A stretch of DNA of 64,000 bases from Leclercia sp. 29361 (GTDB taxonomy: Bacteria; Pseudomonadota; Gammaproteobacteria; Enterobacterales; Enterobacteriaceae): assembly GCF_011290365.1 (NCBI RefSeq), contig NZ_CP049786.1, positions 744,001 to 808,000 of the forward strand, written 5' to 3'. Both the position numbers and the translations under genes were made by a program. The notes under the pieces were generated by a model that was not told where the DNA came from, did not search any database, and was given only the letters and a program-made list of their open reading frames with translations. Positions 41,718 to 53,608 of this stretch are shown here, piece after piece. Position 1 is the first letter of the stretch. The number at the start of each line of letters is the position of its first letter.

Positions 41718-44066
41718 TCATAAGGAACTACGGTACGGCAGAATTGGTGAACGCAGCATCTGTTGAGTACCCAGACCATAGTTTGAACTCAGGCCACGCA
41801 ATTCGATGTTAAAGCCGATGACGTTATCGTACTCGCTCTGATTTTTGTCGACATCCCAGCCGTTAAGCTTACGCTCGTACCCGACACGGATCGCGTAGCA
41901 GCAGGAGCTGTACTGCAGACCCAGCATCTGATCGGCCGCCTTACTCTGATTGGTATCAAAGTAGTACGCCCCGACGATAGACCAGCGATCGGCAATCGGC
42001 CAGCTGGCGGTACCGCCCACCTGCGAAATGCCCTCTTTGTACTGATCGGCATTTGAGAAGTTAGGCAGTGTCGCCTGGATGTATTCCGGGCTGGCGTAAC
42101 GGTAGCTCAGCTGCACCATCCGGTCTTCATCACGGCGATACTCAATGGCGGCACTGCTGGTGGCAACGTTATCCAGACGCGTATCGTACTGCAGACCGCC
42201 ACGCAGCCCCCAGCGATCGGTCATGCGCCAGTAGGTGTCGCCGGCCCAGACCAGGGACCCCGTTTTGTTGTTTTTCTCCCAGTTGATGTTGTCATCGCCG
42301 GTACGCGATTCTGTGAAGTAGTAGATTTGACCCACAGAAGCATTAAAACGTTCAACGGCAGCATCATCATAAACGCGGGTTGTGACCCCGGTCGTCACTT
42401 GGTTGGCTGAAGCAATCCGGTCCAGGCCGCCGTAAGTACGGTCACGGAACAGACCGCTGTAGTCGGACTGCAGCAGTGACGAGTCGTAGTTATTGATTTT
42501 GCTCTGATCGCGATATGGCACATACAGGTACTGCGCGCGCGGCTCCAGCGTCTGGGTGTAACCCTCGCTCCAGTTCATGTCGCGCTCGAAGACCAGCTTG
42601 CCGTCCATTTTAAACTGCGGCAGCGTACGGTTAACGGACTCTTCCAGGTTAGTGCCGTTAGTGGCGTTGTACGTTTCCAGATTGTCCTGCTGATAGTGAG
42701 TCGCCATCAGCTTCACTTCGGTATCCAGGCTGGCCCAGTCGTTTGATACCGGCAGGTTGATTGTCGGCTCAAGATGAAGACGGGTGGCTTCTGGCATATC
42801 GGAGTTGGTATTCACGAAATGCACGGCCTGGCCGTAGATACGGGTATCAAACGGGCCGACATCATTCTGGTACCAGTTGACGTCCAGCTGCGGTTCCGCG
42901 CCGTAGGTGCTGGCGTTCTGGCTGCTGAATACCTGGAACTGGCGGGTCGACACGGTGGCATCAAAGTTTTTCACCGCATAGCCTGCGCTAAAGATCTGCG
43001 TGGCGTAGCCGTCAGTACTGGAACCATATTTCGACGTAAAGTCGTTGAAATAGTACGGATCGCTGACTTTGGTGTAGTTAACGTTGAAGCGCCAGACCTG
43101 ATCCATCACCCCGGCATGTTGCCAGAAGTACAACCAGCGGTGGCGATCGCCTTCGGTGGGATGCTCGTCTTCAAAGACTTTATCCGATGGCAGATAGTCC
43201 AGCTCCATCAGACCAGCACCCGCTTGCGTCAGATAACGGAACTCGTTTTCCCACATGATATTGCCGCGCTTGTGGATATAGTGCGGCGTGATCGTGGCGT
43301 CCATATTGGGCGCGATGTTCCAGTAGTACGGCAGATAGAACTCAAAATAGTTTGAGGAGCTGTACTTGGCGTTCGGGATCAGGAAGCCGGAACGACGTTT
43401 GTCGCCTACCGGCAGCTGCAGATACGGGCTATAGAAGACCGGCACCGGACCGAGCTTAAAGCGGGCATTCCAGATCTCCGCCACCTGCTCTTCGCGGTCG
43501 TGGATCACTTCGCTGCCGACCACGCTCCAGGTATCAGAGCCCGGGAGACAGGAGGTAAAGGTCCCGTTCTCAAGAATGGTATAGCGGTTTTCACCGCGCT
43601 GTTTCATCAGGTCAGCTTTACCGCGCCCCTGACGACCCACCATCTGATAATCACCTTCCCAGACGTTGGTATCTTTGGTATTCAGGTTCGACCAGGCTTT
43701 CGGACCTTTCAGGATGACCTGATTATCGTCATAGTGCACATTACCCAGTGCATCCACTGTTCGTACCGGTTCTGCCGCGCCTTCTGGCTGTTTCTGGTGC
43801 AACTGAACTTCATCGGCCAGCAAACGGCTGTTGCCCTGGTTAATATCCACATTGCCGCTAAAGACGGCGTCGTCAGGATAATTCCCTTTCGCATTGTCAG
43901 CAGTGATGGTGACCGGTAGCGTGTTCGTATCACCCTGAACCAGCGGGCGATCATAGCTGGGCACACCCAGCATACATTGCGAGGCGAGATCGGCAGCCAG
44001 ACCCTGTTGACTGTACAGGGCAGACGCTATCATCGTGGCCAGGAGGGTGGGGATACGTTTTTTCAT
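41718..44066 (-). CDS. lptD: LPS assembly protein LptD
   Basis: Outer-membrane beta-barrel that with LptE inserts lipopolysaccharide into the outer leaflet. It has 782 residues: signal peptide (about 1-24, ends QGLA), an OstA/jellyroll domain, then a 26-strand barrel. The cysteines for the two interdomain disulfides are present: ASQCMLGV near residue 31, FTSCLPGSD near 173, and the pair YSSCCYAIR near 724. It heads the operon with surA and is divergent from djlA (239 nt between starts). Confidence 0.98.
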   Translation of the reverse strand: MKKRIPTLLATMIASALYSQQGLAADLASQCMLGVPSYDRPLVQGDTNTLPVTITADNAKGNYPDDAVFSGNVDINQGNSRLLADEVQLHQKQPEGAAEPVRTVDALGNVHYDDNQVILKGPKAWSNLNTKDTNVWEGDYQMVGRQGRGKADLMKQRGENRYTILENGTFTSCLPGSDTWSVVGSEVIHDREEQVAEIWNARFKLGPVPVFYSPYLQLPVGDKRRSGFLIPNAKYSSSNYFEFYLPYYWNIAPNMDATITPHYIHKRGNIMWENEFRYLTQAGAGLMELDYLPSDKVFEDEHPTEGDRHRWLYFWQHAGVMDQVWRFNVNYTKVSDPYYFNDFTSKYGSSTDGYATQIFSAGYAVKNFDATVSTRQFQVFSSQNASTYGAEPQLDVNWYQNDVGPFDTRIYGQAVHFVNTNSDMPEATRLHLEPTINLPVSNDWASLDTEVKLMATHYQQDNLETYNATNGTNLEESVNRTLPQFKMDGKLVFERDMNWSEGYTQTLEPRAQYLYVPYRDQSKINNYDSSLLQSDYSGLFRDRTYGGLDRIASANQVTTGVTTRVYDDAAVERFNASVGQIYYFTESRTGDDNINWEKNNKTGSLVWAGDTYWRMTDRWGLRGGLQYDTRLDNVATSSAAIEYRRDEDRMVQLSYRYASPEYIQATLPNFSNADQYKEGISQVGGTASWPIADRWSIVGAYYFDTNQSKAADQMLGLQYSSCCYAIRVGYERKLNGWDVDKNQSEYDNVIGFNIELRGLSSNYGLGTQQMLRSPILPYRSSL

Positions 44067-44305
44067 ACGTTTTATTTATTGTTCCGTCATCAGTGGCTTA
44101 TCGCTGGCAAACGGTCAGAGACTATCTTACTCATCATCACAGTGCCAGCGTTAATCCTGCCCGTAAACAAGCCGTGGTGATAGGCTCGTTATTGAATGAC
44201 GAGTATGATAATGCAAATTATAGGCGATGTCCTTCAATTGACCGTGGCCAGGCCACCGGAATGATGGCGTTCGCGGGATCAAATACATCACCATTTGGGG
44301 AGTAT

Positions 44306-45124
44306 ATGCAGTATTGGGGAAAAATTATCGGCGTGGCGTTCGCTTTACTGATGGGCGCGGGCTTCTGGGGTATCGTTCTGGGCCTGATTATCGGCCATAT
44401 GTTTGATAAAGCTAGAAGTCGTAAGATGGCCTGGTTTGCCAACCAGCGTGAACGTCAGGCACTTTTTTTTGCCACGACGTTTGAGGTGATGGGCCATCTG
44501 ACCAAATCGAAGGGGCGAGTGACCGAGGCCGACATCCATATCGCCAGCCAGTTTATGGACCGCATGAACCTGCACGGTGACTCGCGGGCCGCGGCGCAAC
44601 ACGCATTTCGCATCGGCAAGGCGGATAACTATCCCCTGCGCGAAAAAATGCGTCAGTTTCGCAGCATCTGCTTCGGACGCTTCGACTTAATTCGGATGTT
44701 TCTGGAGATTCAGATCCAGGCAGCCTTTGCTGACGGCTCGCTCCACCCGAACGAACGCGCGGTGCTGTATGTCATTGCTGAAGAGCTGGGCATTTCCCGT
44801 ACCCAGTTCGATCAGTTCCTGCGGATGATGCAGGGTGGGGCGCAGTTTGGCGACGGCTATCAGCAACAGCAGGCGGGCGGTGGCGGCTGGCAGCAGGCGC
44901 AGCGTGGGCCGACCCTGGAAGATGCCTGTAACGTGCTGGGCGTGAAGCCGACCGACGAGCCGACGACCATTAAGCGCGCCTATCGTAAGCTGATGAGCGA
45001 GCATCATCCGGATAAGCTGGTAGCGAAAGGTTTACCGCCGGAAATGATGGAGATGGCGAAGCAAAAAGCGCAGGAAATTCAGAAAGCGTACGAGCTCATC
45101 AAAGAGCAGAAGGGATTTAAGTAA
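44306..45124 (+). CDS. djlA: Membrane-anchored co-chaperone DjlA
   Basis: Type III inner-membrane DnaK co-chaperone. In E. coli excess DjlA induces colanic acid through the Rcs system. It has 272 residues: one N-terminal membrane segment with glycine-rich dimer motif ([19 protein letters not shown]), a TerB-like middle domain, a Gln/Gly linker, and a C-terminal J domain with HPD in [12 protein letters not shown]. The frame is open from 44093, but ATG 44306 ([13 protein letters not shown]) follows TTTGGGGAGTAT and gives the family start. Confidence 0.96.
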   Translation: MQYWGKIIGVAFALLMGAGFWGIVLGLIIGHMFDKARSRKMAWFANQRERQALFFATTFEVMGHLTKSKGRVTEADIHIASQFMDRMNLHGDSRAAAQHAFRIGKADNYPLREKMRQFRSICFGRFDLIRMFLEIQIQAAFADGSLHPNERAVLYVIAEELGISRTQFDQFLRMMQGGAQFGDGYQQQQAGGGGWQQAQRGPTLEDACNVLGVKPTDEPTTIKRAYRKLMSEHHPDKLVAKGLPPEMMEMAKQKAQEIQKAYELIKEQKGFK

Positions 45125-45130
45125 AGAGAG

Positions 45131-45160
45131 TTGCCCGGCAGACGAAGCGCCGCCGGGCAA
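45131..45160. terminator. REP-like hairpin between djlA and rluA
   Basis: TTGCCCGGC and GCCGGGCAA are perfect nine-base arms around AGACGAAGCGCC, a REP-type head. It lies between the convergent stops of djlA and rluA. A short A run follows, so on the minus strand rluA enters the stem without a leading T run downstream. Confidence 0.65.
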
Positions 45161-45164
45161 AACA

Positions 45165-45824
45165 TCAGAAATCCGCCGGGGCCTTAAAGGTCATCGGCGT
45201 ACCGTATTCCGGGTGGGTGATGGTCAGCATCTCCGCATGCAGCTGCAGACGCGGCGCCATGGCCCGGGCTTCCGGCGTGGCATAAAAGCGATCCCCCAGA
45301 ATCGGGTGACCCAATGCCAGCATATGCACGCGCAGCTGATGCGAGCGCCCGGTAATCGGTTTTAACAGTACGCGGGCGCTGTTATCCGCTGCGTACTCCA
45401 GCACTTCATACTCGGTTTGCGCCGACTTGCCGGTCTCATAGCAGACCTTCTGCATCGGGCGGTTCGGCCAGTCGCAGATCAGCGGCAGGTCAACCAGACC
45501 TTCCGCCGGTTGTGGATGTCCCCAGACGCGCGCCAGGTACTGCTTCTTCGGCTCGCGCTCACGAAACTGACGCTTCAGCTCGCGCTCTGCCGCCTTGGTC
45601 AGCGCGACCACAATCACCCCGCTGGTTGCCATGTCCAGACGATGCACAGACTCCGCCTGCGGATGATCGCGCTGAACGCGCGTCATGACGCTGTCCTTGT
45701 GATCGTCCAGCCTGCCCGGAACAGACAACAAGCCGCTCGGCTTGTTGACCACCATAATGTGCTCATCCTGATACAGAATGACCAGCCACGGATCCTGCGG
45801 CGGATTGTAGGGTTCCATCAACAT
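45165..45824 (-). CDS. rluA: Dual-specificity pseudouridine synthase RluA
   Basis: Makes pseudouridine 746 in 23S rRNA and position 32 in several tRNAs. It has 219 residues, with the RsuA/RluA signature ESVHRLDMATSGVIVVALT holding the catalytic Asp, and RSHQLRVHMLALGHPILGD. It lies 12 nt after rapA on the same strand, as in K-12. Confidence 0.97.
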   Translation of the reverse strand: MLMEPYNPPQDPWLVILYQDEHIMVVNKPSGLLSVPGRLDDHKDSVMTRVQRDHPQAESVHRLDMATSGVIVVALTKAAERELKRQFREREPKKQYLARVWGHPQPAEGLVDLPLICDWPNRPMQKVCYETGKSAQTEYEVLEYAADNSARVLLKPITGRSHQLRVHMLALGHPILGDRFYATPEARAMAPRLQLHAEMLTITHPEYGTPMTFKAPADF

Positions 45825-45836
45825 GTTGCGCTCCGC

Positions 45837-48743
45837 TTACTGATGCGTCACAACGATGAGACGCAGCGCATCCAGACGCCATCCGGCCTGATCCAGGCTC
45901 TCAAGCACCTGCTGACGATTGCTCTCAATCGCCGCCAGTTCATCGTCACGAATGTTCGGGTTCACCGCGCGCAGGGCTTCCAGACGCGACAGCTCCGCCG
46001 ACAGTTTTTCATCCGCTTCGCTGCGCGCCGCGTCAATCAGTGCCCGCGCCGCTTTCTCAATCTGGGATTCACCCAGCTGGAGAATGGCGTGCACATCCTG
46101 CTGAACCGCATTCACCAGCTTGCTGCCGGTGTGGCGGTTCACTGCGCTCAGCTGACGGTTGAAGCTCTCAAACTCGACCTGCGCCGCCAGGTTGGTGCCG
46201 TTTTTATCCAGCAGCAGACGCACCGGCGTGGCGGGCAGGAAGCGGCTGAGTTGCAGCTGTTTCGGTGCCTGGGCTTCCACCACGTAGATCAGCTCTACCA
46301 GCAGCGTCCCCACCGGCAGTGCTTTGTTCTTCAGCAGCGAAATGGTGCTGCTACCGGTATCGCCGGAGAGGATCAGATCCAGACCGTTACGGATCAGCGG
46401 ATGCTCCCAGGTGATGAACTGCGCATCTTCGCGGGAGAGCGCCACATCACGCTCAAAGGTGATGGTGCAGCCATCTTCCGGCAGGCCCGGGAAGTCCGGA
46501 ACCAGCATGTGATCGGACGGGGTCAGCACAATCATGTTCTCGCCACGATCGTCCTGGTTGATACCCACGATATCAAACAGGTTCATGGCGAAACTGATCA
46601 GGCTGGTATCGTCATCCTGCTCTTCGATGCTCTCTGCCAGCGCCTGGGCTTTTTCACCGCCGTTGGAGTGGATCTCCAGCAGACGGTCACGGCCCTGTTC
46701 CAGCTGGACTTTCAGCGCGTCATGCTGCTCGCGACAGGTTTTGATCAGATCGTCAAAGCCGTCGGTATTTTCCGGCGTCGCCAGATAGCCGGTCAGCTCG
46801 CTATGCACGCTGTCGTAAATGGTACGGCCGGTCGGGCAGGTATGTTCAAACGCATCCAGCCCTTCGTGGAACCAGCGCACCAGTACCGACTGGGCGGTTT
46901 TTTCCAGATACGGGACGTGGATCTGAATGTCGTGCGCCTGACCAATACGATCCAGACGACCGATACGCTGCTCCAGAAGATCCGGGTTGAAAGGCAGATC
47001 GAACATCACCAGACGGCTGGCGAACTGGAAGTTACGCCCTTCGGAGCCGATTTCGGAACAGAGCAGCACCTGGGCGCCGCTGTCCTCTTCGGAGAACCAC
47101 GCCGCGGCGCGGTCGCGTTCGATAATCGACATGCCTTCATGGAACACCGCCGCGCGGATACCTTCCCGCTCGCGCAGAACCTGCTCCAGCTGCAGCGCAG
47201 TGGCGGCTTTGGCACAAATGACCAACACCTTCTGCGAGCGGTTGGCGGTCAGGTAGCCCATCAGCCACTCAACGCGCGGGTCGAAGTTCCACCAGGTGCC
47301 GCTGTCGCCTTCAAATTCCTGATAAATCTGCTCCGGATAGAGCATGTCCCGGGCGCGTTCTTCTGCCGTTTTACGTGCGCCCATGATGCCGGAGACCTTG
47401 ATCGCCGTCTGGTACTGGGTTGGCAGCGGCAGTCGAATAGTGTGCAGCTCGCGTTTCGGGAAGCCTTTCACCCCGTTACGGGTGTTACGGAACAGGACGC
47501 GGCTGGTGCCGTGGCGATCCATCAGCATGGAGACCAGCTCCTGACGCGCGGCGTCGGCACCGTCACGATCGCTGTTGGCGGCCTGCAGTAATGGCTCGAT
47601 ATCCTGTTCGCCAATCAGTTCGCTCAGGGTGTTGAGCTCCTCGTTGGAGAGGTGCTTGCCCGCCAGCAGCAGGGCCACCGCATCGGCGACCGGGCGGTAA
47701 TTTTTCTGCTCTTCGACGAACAGCTCAAAGTCGTGGAAGCGGTTGGGATCCAGCAGGCGCAGACGCGCAAAGTGGCTCTCCAGACCCAGCTGCTCCGGGG
47801 TAGCGGTCAGCAGCAGCACGCCCGGCACGCGTTCGGCCAGCTGTTCAATCGCCATATACTCACGGCTTGGGGCCTCTTCGCTCCACACCAGGTGGTGGGC
47901 TTCGTCGACCACCATGATGTCCCACTCGGCATCACACAGGTGCTCGAGGCGCTGCTTGCTGCGGCGAACAAAGTCCAGGGAGCAGATCACCAGCTGTTCG
48001 GTTTCGAACGGGTTATCGGCATCGTGCTGGGCTTCGGCGTAGCGTTCGTCATCGAACAGGGAGAAACGCAGGTTAAAGCGGCGCAGCATCTCCACCAGCC
48101 ACTGATGCTGCAGGGTTTCCGGCACCACAATCAGCACGCGCTCGGCCGCGCCGGAGAGCAGCTTTTGATGCAAAATCATGCCCGCTTCGATGGTTTTACC
48201 TAAACCCACCTCATCCGCCAGCAGGACGCGCGGCGCATAGCGACGACCCACATCATGGGCGATGTTTAACTGGTGGGGGATCAGGCTGGTGCGCTGGCCG
48301 CGCAGGCCGCTCCACGGCATGCGATACTGCTCACTCTGGAACTTACGCGCGCGATAGCGCAGCGAGAAGCGATCCATGCGGTCAATCTGACCGGCGAACA
48401 GGCGATCCTGCGGCTTGCTGAAGACCAGTTTGCTGTCGAGCAGCACTTCACGCAGCATCACATCGGTCTCGTCGGTATCGAGGCGAGTCCCGATATAGGC
48501 GAGCAGTCCATTCTCTTCTTTTACGTCTTCAATCTTCAGCTGCCAGCCTTCATGGCTGGTAACGGTGTCGCCCGGGTTGAACATCACGCGGGTAACAGGG
48601 GAATCATTGCGAGCATACAGACGGTTTTCACCGGTGGCGGGGAACAGGAGAGTCACCATCCGCGTATCCAGCGCTACCACAGTTCCTAACCCAAGTTCGC
48701 TTTCTGTGTCGCTGATCCAGCGTTGACCAAGTGTAAAAGGCAT
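45837..48743 (-). CDS. rapA: RNA polymerase-associated ATPase RapA (HepA)
   Basis: SWI2/SNF2 ATPase that binds RNA polymerase and helps recycle it after termination. It has 968 residues: two Tudor-like N-terminal domains (1-110), a helicase core with [17 protein letters not shown] (Walker A), [10 protein letters not shown] (DEAH) and [10 protein letters not shown], the second RecA lobe ending in [11 protein letters not shown], and a C-terminal region. It follows polB by 129 nt on the same strand. Confidence 0.98.
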   Translation of the reverse strand: MPFTLGQRWISDTESELGLGTVVALDTRMVTLLFPATGENRLYARNDSPVTRVMFNPGDTVTSHEGWQLKIEDVKEENGLLAYIGTRLDTDETDVMLREVLLDSKLVFSKPQDRLFAGQIDRMDRFSLRYRARKFQSEQYRMPWSGLRGQRTSLIPHQLNIAHDVGRRYAPRVLLADEVGLGKTIEAGMILHQKLLSGAAERVLIVVPETLQHQWLVEMLRRFNLRFSLFDDERYAEAQHDADNPFETEQLVICSLDFVRRSKQRLEHLCDAEWDIMVVDEAHHLVWSEEAPSREYMAIEQLAERVPGVLLLTATPEQLGLESHFARLRLLDPNRFHDFELFVEEQKNYRPVADAVALLLAGKHLSNEELNTLSELIGEQDIEPLLQAANSDRDGADAARQELVSMLMDRHGTSRVLFRNTRNGVKGFPKRELHTIRLPLPTQYQTAIKVSGIMGARKTAEERARDMLYPEQIYQEFEGDSGTWWNFDPRVEWLMGYLTANRSQKVLVICAKAATALQLEQVLREREGIRAAVFHEGMSIIERDRAAAWFSEEDSGAQVLLCSEIGSEGRNFQFASRLVMFDLPFNPDLLEQRIGRLDRIGQAHDIQIHVPYLEKTAQSVLVRWFHEGLDAFEHTCPTGRTIYDSVHSELTGYLATPENTDGFDDLIKTCREQHDALKVQLEQGRDRLLEIHSNGGEKAQALAESIEEQDDDTSLISFAMNLFDIVGINQDDRGENMIVLTPSDHMLVPDFPGLPEDGCTITFERDVALSREDAQFITWEHPLIRNGLDLILSGDTGSSTISLLKNKALPVGTLLVELIYVVEAQAPKQLQLSRFLPATPVRLLLDKNGTNLAAQVEFESFNRQLSAVNRHTGSKLVNAVQQDVHAILQLGESQIEKAARALIDAARSEADEKLSAELSRLEALRAVNPNIRDDELAAIESNRQQVLESLDQAGWRLDALRLIVVTHQ

Positions 48744-48872
48744 ATTTGTTCGGCTCTAATCTTTAATTGCAGGCAATAGTTCAACCACCGATCAGAAATG
48801 ACGGTAATCGAATAATGGGTCCGGGAATGGAAAGGGCGCTATGGTACTGGATGGCAGCGATTTCGTCACCTG

Positions 48873-51230
48873 TCAAAATAGCCCCAACTGACCTGTCATC
48901 AGTGTAGCAAAGTCGTCGTCCATGAAAGGTAAAATTCCGTCTGCCACGGGCTGCAGCTGCCGCGTCAGGTAGTGCTCATAGTCAAGAGGAGCGCGCTGAT
49001 AATCCACTGGCTCAGGCCCGCTGGTGGTCCAGACATATTTGATGGTGCCGCGGTTCTGGTACTGCGGCGCCCGTCCGAGACGGACGTTCTCCTCATCGGC
49101 AAGCCGGGCGGCGCGAACGTGCGGCGGCACGTTACGCTGATACTCCGCCAGCGGGCGGCGCAGGCGTTTGCGGTAGATAAGCTGGTCATCCAGCTCACCC
49201 GCCATCAGGCTGGCGATGGTCTCGCGGACAAACTCCTGATAGGGCTCGCGCCGGAAGATTTTCAGATACAGCGCCTGCTGGAAGTGCTGCGCCAGCGGGG
49301 TCCAGTCGGTGCGCACGGTCTCCAGTCCTTTAAACACCATCCGCTGCTTTTCGCCCTCCTGGATAAGCCCGGCGTAGCGCTTTTTACTGCCCTGATCGGT
49401 GCCGCGGATAGTGGGCATTAAAAAGCGGCAGAAGTGGGTTTCATACTCCAGCTCAAGGGCGCTGGTTAAGCCCGCCTGTTGCAGATGGGCCCGCCACCAG
49501 TCGTTCACGTAGGTCACCAGCGCCTGGCCGATGGCGGCCGCCTCCGCTTCGCTCTGCGCGCCCTTGAGCCAGACGAAGGTTGAGTCGGTATCGCCATAAA
49601 TCACGTCATAGCCCCGGGATTCCACCAGCACTTTGGTCTGACGCATGATCTCATGGCCGCGCATGGTGATCGACGACGCCAGGCGCGGATCGAAGAAGCG
49701 GCAGGCGCTGGTGCCGAGCACGCCGTAAAAGGCGTTCATGATGATCTTCAGCGCCTGGGAGAGAGGCTTGTTGCCGTGGCGTTTGGCCTCTTCGCGCCCG
49801 TGCCAGATCTGGCTGACAATCTCCGGCAGGCAGTGTTTTTCCCGGGAGAAACGCGCCCCCAAAAAACCTTCGGTGCTGTGCTGCTCATCCGGCTGGGCCA
49901 GACCTTCCACCAGCCCGACCGGATCGATCAGAAAGGTGCGGATGATCGACGGATAGAGGCTTTTGTAATCCAGCACCAGCACCGAGTCGTAAAGACCGGG
50001 GCGGGAGTCCATGACATAGCCGCCGGGGCTGGCCTGAGGCGGTACGTCGCCGAGGTTAGGGGCCACATAACCCGCCCGGTGCATGCGTGGGAAATAGAGG
50101 TGGCTGAAGGCGGCCACGGAGCCACCGTGCCGATCGGCGGCGAGACCATTGACCGTGGCGCGCTCCAGCAGGAACGGCATGATCTCGGTTTTGTGGAAAA
50201 TCCGCGTCACCAGCTCGCAGTCTTTCAGGTTATAGGTGGCCAGGGCCGGTTTATCTTCGGCGAAGCGGCGGTCAATCTCGTCCATCCTGTCCCAGGGGTT
50301 GTCGATGGACTTACCTTCCCCGAGCAGCTCCTGCGATACCGACTCCAGCGAAAATGACGAAAAGCTCCAGAATGCTGACTTTAGCGCCTCGATGCCGTCG
50401 ATAATCAATCGCCCGTTCGCCTGGGCAAAGAAGACGCCATTTTTAAAGCCGTGCTCGCGCCACTCCAGCTCGCTGTTGCCGCGCCCGAGCAGCAAGGGGA
50501 TACGGTAACGTTCGGCGTGCTTTTGCAGCACCCGCAGGTCGAACTGCACCACGTTCCAGCCGATGATCACGTCCGGATCGTGCTGCGCAAACCAGGCGTT
50601 AAGCTTCTCGAGCAGCTGCGGGCGGCTGTTGACGTAGATAAGCTCAAAATCGAGGCCGGAAGCATCGCCATTGGCCGGACCGAGCATGTAGACCACCCGC
50701 TGGCCGCAGCCCTCAATGCCGATGCAGTACAGCTCGCCGTGGCGGGTAGTTTCAATATCCACCGATGCCCATTTCAGCGGCGGGCGATAGTGTGGGTTGG
50801 GTTTGAGGCGGGCATTGATCAGCCGGTCGCCCTGGGGCGTACCGTCCACCCAGACCGGGGCGGTGATAAAGCGCTCCATCAGAAAGCGTTCCGGGGGACG
50901 AACGTCGGCTTCGTACAGCGTCACGCCCGCCTCGCGCAGCAGTTTTTCATAGCGCATCTGCTGGCGATGGGCGCGGCAGTAGAGGCCGTAGACCGGACGA
51001 CGCTGGAAATCTTTCAGTTCAAGGGGGGTCAGCCGCCAGCCGCTTTCACCGCGCAGCAGCTGTTTTGTTTTTTCGACGTCAGGCTCAGGAATAAAGGCCA
51101 CGGACTCCTGCGGCGGCAGGATGATGTGCAGCGGACCGTTATCGGTCGCCAGCCAGAATTCCACTTCGGTACCCTGCGGGGTATCCCGCCAGTGTCGGGT
51201 CAGTAAAAAGCCTTCTTGCGCCTGCGCCAC
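48873..51230 (-). CDS. polB: DNA polymerase II
   Basis: SOS-induced family B polymerase with proofreading, used in restart and lesion bypass. It has 785 residues. Exonuclease motif [16 protein letters not shown], polymerase motifs [28 protein letters not shown] and [13 protein letters not shown], and the C-terminal TGQLGLF tail, which should bind the sliding clamp. The start codon is GTG at 51230, as in K-12. A LexA box lies 58 nt upstream. Confidence 0.98.
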   Translation of the reverse strand: MAQAQEGFLLTRHWRDTPQGTEVEFWLATDNGPLHIILPPQESVAFIPEPDVEKTKQLLRGESGWRLTPLELKDFQRRPVYGLYCRAHRQQMRYEKLLREAGVTLYEADVRPPERFLMERFITAPVWVDGTPQGDRLINARLKPNPHYRPPLKWASVDIETTRHGELYCIGIEGCGQRVVYMLGPANGDASGLDFELIYVNSRPQLLEKLNAWFAQHDPDVIIGWNVVQFDLRVLQKHAERYRIPLLLGRGNSELEWREHGFKNGVFFAQANGRLIIDGIEALKSAFWSFSSFSLESVSQELLGEGKSIDNPWDRMDEIDRRFAEDKPALATYNLKDCELVTRIFHKTEIMPFLLERATVNGLAADRHGGSVAAFSHLYFPRMHRAGYVAPNLGDVPPQASPGGYVMDSRPGLYDSVLVLDYKSLYPSIIRTFLIDPVGLVEGLAQPDEQHSTEGFLGARFSREKHCLPEIVSQIWHGREEAKRHGNKPLSQALKIIMNAFYGVLGTSACRFFDPRLASSITMRGHEIMRQTKVLVESRGYDVIYGDTDSTFVWLKGAQSEAEAAAIGQALVTYVNDWWRAHLQQAGLTSALELEYETHFCRFLMPTIRGTDQGSKKRYAGLIQEGEKQRMVFKGLETVRTDWTPLAQHFQQALYLKIFRREPYQEFVRETIASLMAGELDDQLIYRKRLRRPLAEYQRNVPPHVRAARLADEENVRLGRAPQYQNRGTIKYVWTTSGPEPVDYQRAPLDYEHYLTRQLQPVADGILPFMDDDFATLMTGQLGLF

Positions 51231-51287
51231 GCCGTTTTCTCATAAAACAAAACCAGGCGTGAGTATAGCCTGGTTGCGGGTGTATTG

Positions 51288-51303
51288 CTGGGGTTTTATA
51301 CAG
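51288..51303 (-). promoter_or_regulatory. LexA (SOS) box of polB
   Basis: On the minus strand the site reads CTGTATAAAACCCCAG, a CTG-N10-CAG match to the LexA operator. It differs at one base from the K-12 polB (dinA) box as I recall it. It is 58 nt before the polB start, where the promoter should lie. Confidence 0.8.
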
Positions 51304-51308
51304 GTATC

Positions 51309-51343
51309 CCCTCACCCTGGCCCTCTCCCCAAAGGGGAGAGGG
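51309..51343. repeat. Inverted repeat after araD
   Basis: CCCTCTCCCC AAA GGGGAGAGGG (51321-51343) is a perfect ten-base hairpin preceded by CCCTCACCCTGG. This type of sequence is dispersed in many enterobacterial genomes. It lies six bases past the araD stop and probably ends the araBAD transcript before the polB promoter. Confidence 0.7.
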
Positions 51344-51348
51344 AACAA

Positions 51349-52044
51349 TCACTGACCGTAATAGGCTTTCGCGCCGTGCTTACGCAGGTAATGCTTATCC
51401 AGCAGGGTTTGCTGCATATCCGGCAGCTGTGGTGCCAGCTGGCGGCAGAAGATGCCCATATAGGCCACCTCTTCCAGCACGATGGCATTGTGCACCGCGT
51501 CTTCGGCATTTTTGCCCCATGCGAACGGGCCGTGAGAGTGAACCAGCACCCCCGGCATCTGCGCGGCGTCGATCCCCTGTTTCTCGAAGGTTTCGACGAT
51601 CACGTTGCCGGTTTCCCACTCGTACTCGCCGTTGATCTCGGCGTCGGTCATCTTGCGGGTGCAGGGGATGGTGCCATAGAAATAGTCGGCGTGGGTGGTG
51701 CCGGTCGCCGGGATCGGTTGCCCGGCCTGCGCCCAGATGGTCGCGTGTCGGGAGTGGGTGTGGACGATGCCGCCGATCGACGGGAAAGCCTGATACAGCA
51801 GGCGATGGGTCGGCGTATCGGAGGAGGGCTTTTTCGTTCCTTCCACCACTTCACCGGTAGCGATGCTGACCACCACCATATCCTCGGCGGTCATCACCCG
51901 GTAGTCGACGCCGGACGGTTTAATAACGAACACGCCAGCGTCACGGTCAACCGCGCTGACGTTGCCCCAGGTCAGGGTGACGAGATTGTGTTCCGGCAGG
52001 GCCAGGTTGGCTTCAAGCACCTGACGTTTGAGATCTTCCAGCAT
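51349..52044 (-). CDS. araD: L-ribulose-5-phosphate 4-epimerase
   Basis: Third enzyme of L-arabinose use, making D-xylulose 5-phosphate. It has 231 residues. The class II aldolase fold shows [20 protein letters not shown] and the zinc-binding [18 protein letters not shown]. It starts after GGAGG, 51 nt downstream of araA and directly behind a terminator-like hairpin. It is the last gene of araBAD. Confidence 0.97.
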   Translation of the reverse strand: MLEDLKRQVLEANLALPEHNLVTLTWGNVSAVDRDAGVFVIKPSGVDYRVMTAEDMVVVSIATGEVVEGTKKPSSDTPTHRLLYQAFPSIGGIVHTHSRHATIWAQAGQPIPATGTTHADYFYGTIPCTRKMTDAEINGEYEWETGNVIVETFEKQGIDAAQMPGVLVHSHGPFAWGKNAEDAVHNAIVLEEVAYMGIFCRQLAPQLPDMQQTLLDKHYLRKHGAKAYYGQ

Positions 52045-52056
52045 GTTTCCTCCAGG

Positions 52057-52082
52057 AAAAAAGGCCCGCCCTGCGGCAGGCC
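52057..52082 (-). terminator. Terminator-like hairpin between araA and araD
   Basis: On the minus strand GGCCTGCC GCAG GGCGGGCC pairs over eight bases (one T-G pair) and is followed by TTTTTT and then CCTGGAGG, the araD ribosome site. It has every mark of an intrinsic terminator, yet lies within the araBAD operon, so partial read-through would lower araD relative to araBA. Confidence 0.8.
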
Positions 52083-52095
52083 AAAGGTTCCCCTG

Positions 52096-53598
52096 TTAAC
52101 GTTTTGAACCGTAATAGACTTCGTTCCAGCGCAGGGCGTCTTTGAACGCCGGCATCCTGGTGTCGTTATCAATCACGGTCAGCTCGATGTCGTGCAGCTC
52201 CGCGAACTGACGCATATCGTTGAGATCCAGCGCATGGCTGAAGACGGTATGGTGGGCACCGCCTGCCACGATCCAGGCTTCGGACGCGGTCGCCAGATCC
52301 GGCTGGGCTTTCCACAGGGCGTTGGCCACCGGCAGTTTCGGCAGGGCGTGCGGGGTTTCCACCGCGTCTACGCAGTTGACCAGCAGGCGGAAACGATCCC
52401 CCAGATCGATCAGGCTGGCGTTAATCGCCGGGCCGGTGCGGGTGTTGAAGATCAGACGGGCTGGATCGGCTTTGCCGCCGATGCCGAGTTGCTGAACGTC
52501 GAGGATCGGTTTTTCGTCCACGGCGATCGACGGGCAGACTTCCAGCATGTGCGAGCCCAGCACCAGATCGTTGCCGTTCTCGAAGTGGTAGGTGTAGTCC
52601 TCCATAAAGGAGGTGCCGCCCTGCAGACCGGTCGACATCACTTTCATGATGCGTAGCAGAGCGGCAGTTTTCCAGTCGCCTTCCCCGGCAAAGCCGTAGC
52701 CCTGCTGCATCAGACGTTGTACCGCCAGGCCCGGGAGCTGCTTCAGGCCGTGAAGATCTTCAAAGGTAGTGGTAAAGGCATGGAAGCCGCCCTGTTCGAG
52801 GAAGCGCTTCATGCCCAGCTCGATGCGTGCTGCATCCAGCACGTTCTGGCGTCTGTCACCATTCACCTGTGCCGCCGCCGTCAGGCGGTAGCTGCTTTCA
52901 TATTCATCCACCAGCGCATTGACGTCGCCATCGCTGACTTCATTGACGACCTGCACCAGATCGCCCACCGCCCAGGTATTGACGGAGAAACCAAATTTGA
53001 TCTGCGCGGCGACTTTATCGCCGTCGGTCACCGCTACTTCGCGCATGTTATCGCCGAAGCGCGCCACTTTCAGATGACGGGTATCCTGCTTCGATACCGC
53101 CTGACGCATCCACGAGCCAATACGCTGGTGGGCCTGTTTATCCTGCCAGTGGCCGGTCACTACCGCGTGCTGCTGGCGCATACGCGCGCCGATGAAGCCG
53201 AACTCGCGGCCGCCGTGCGCGGTCTGGTTCAGGTTCATAAAGTCCATGTCGATGCTGTCCCACGGCAGCGCCGCGTTGAACTGGGTATGGAACTGCAGCA
53301 GCGGTTTGTTGAGGATGGTGAGGCCGTTGATCCACATCTTGGCCGGGGAGAAGGTGTGCAGCCACACCACCAGGCCGGCGCATTTGTCGTCGTAGTTGGC
53401 GTCACGGCAGATATGGGTGATTTCATCCGGCGAGGTGCCGAGCGGCTTGAGCACCAGTTTGCACGGCAGTTTTGCTTCCGCATTCAGGGCGTTGACCACA
53501 TGTTCTGCGTGCTGAGTCACCTGGCGCAGGGCTTCCGGCCCGTAAAGATGCTGACTACCAATCACAAACCACACTTCATAATTATTAAAAATCGTCAT
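52096..53598 (-). CDS. araA: L-arabinose isomerase
   Basis: Converts L-arabinose to L-ribulose with Mn2+, in the cytoplasm. It has 500 residues, the K-12 length. The start [20 protein letters not shown] and the metal/active-site region [17 protein letters not shown] and [13 protein letters not shown] match the family. It lies ten bases after araB, so the two are coupled. Confidence 0.98.
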   Translation of the reverse strand: MTIFNNYEVWFVIGSQHLYGPEALRQVTQHAEHVVNALNAEAKLPCKLVLKPLGTSPDEITHICRDANYDDKCAGLVVWLHTFSPAKMWINGLTILNKPLLQFHTQFNAALPWDSIDMDFMNLNQTAHGGREFGFIGARMRQQHAVVTGHWQDKQAHQRIGSWMRQAVSKQDTRHLKVARFGDNMREVAVTDGDKVAAQIKFGFSVNTWAVGDLVQVVNEVSDGDVNALVDEYESSYRLTAAAQVNGDRRQNVLDAARIELGMKRFLEQGGFHAFTTTFEDLHGLKQLPGLAVQRLMQQGYGFAGEGDWKTAALLRIMKVMSTGLQGGTSFMEDYTYHFENGNDLVLGSHMLEVCPSIAVDEKPILDVQQLGIGGKADPARLIFNTRTGPAINASLIDLGDRFRLLVNCVDAVETPHALPKLPVANALWKAQPDLATASEAWIVAGGAHHTVFSHALDLNDMRQFAELHDIELTVIDNDTRMPAFKDALRWNEVYYGSKR

Positions 53599-53608
53599 TA
53601 TCGTGTCC

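Noticed and set aside
43960..44305. A sigmaE promoter before lptD
   Set aside because: GGCACT and TCTGA occur on the minus strand, but about 21 nt apart, too far for sigmaE. Another site may exist.
45417..47591. A 724-codon open frame on the plus strand opposite rluA/rapA
   Set aside because: It covers two clear genes in antisense, is rich in His, Gln and Arg as typical shadow frames are, and has no family resemblance.
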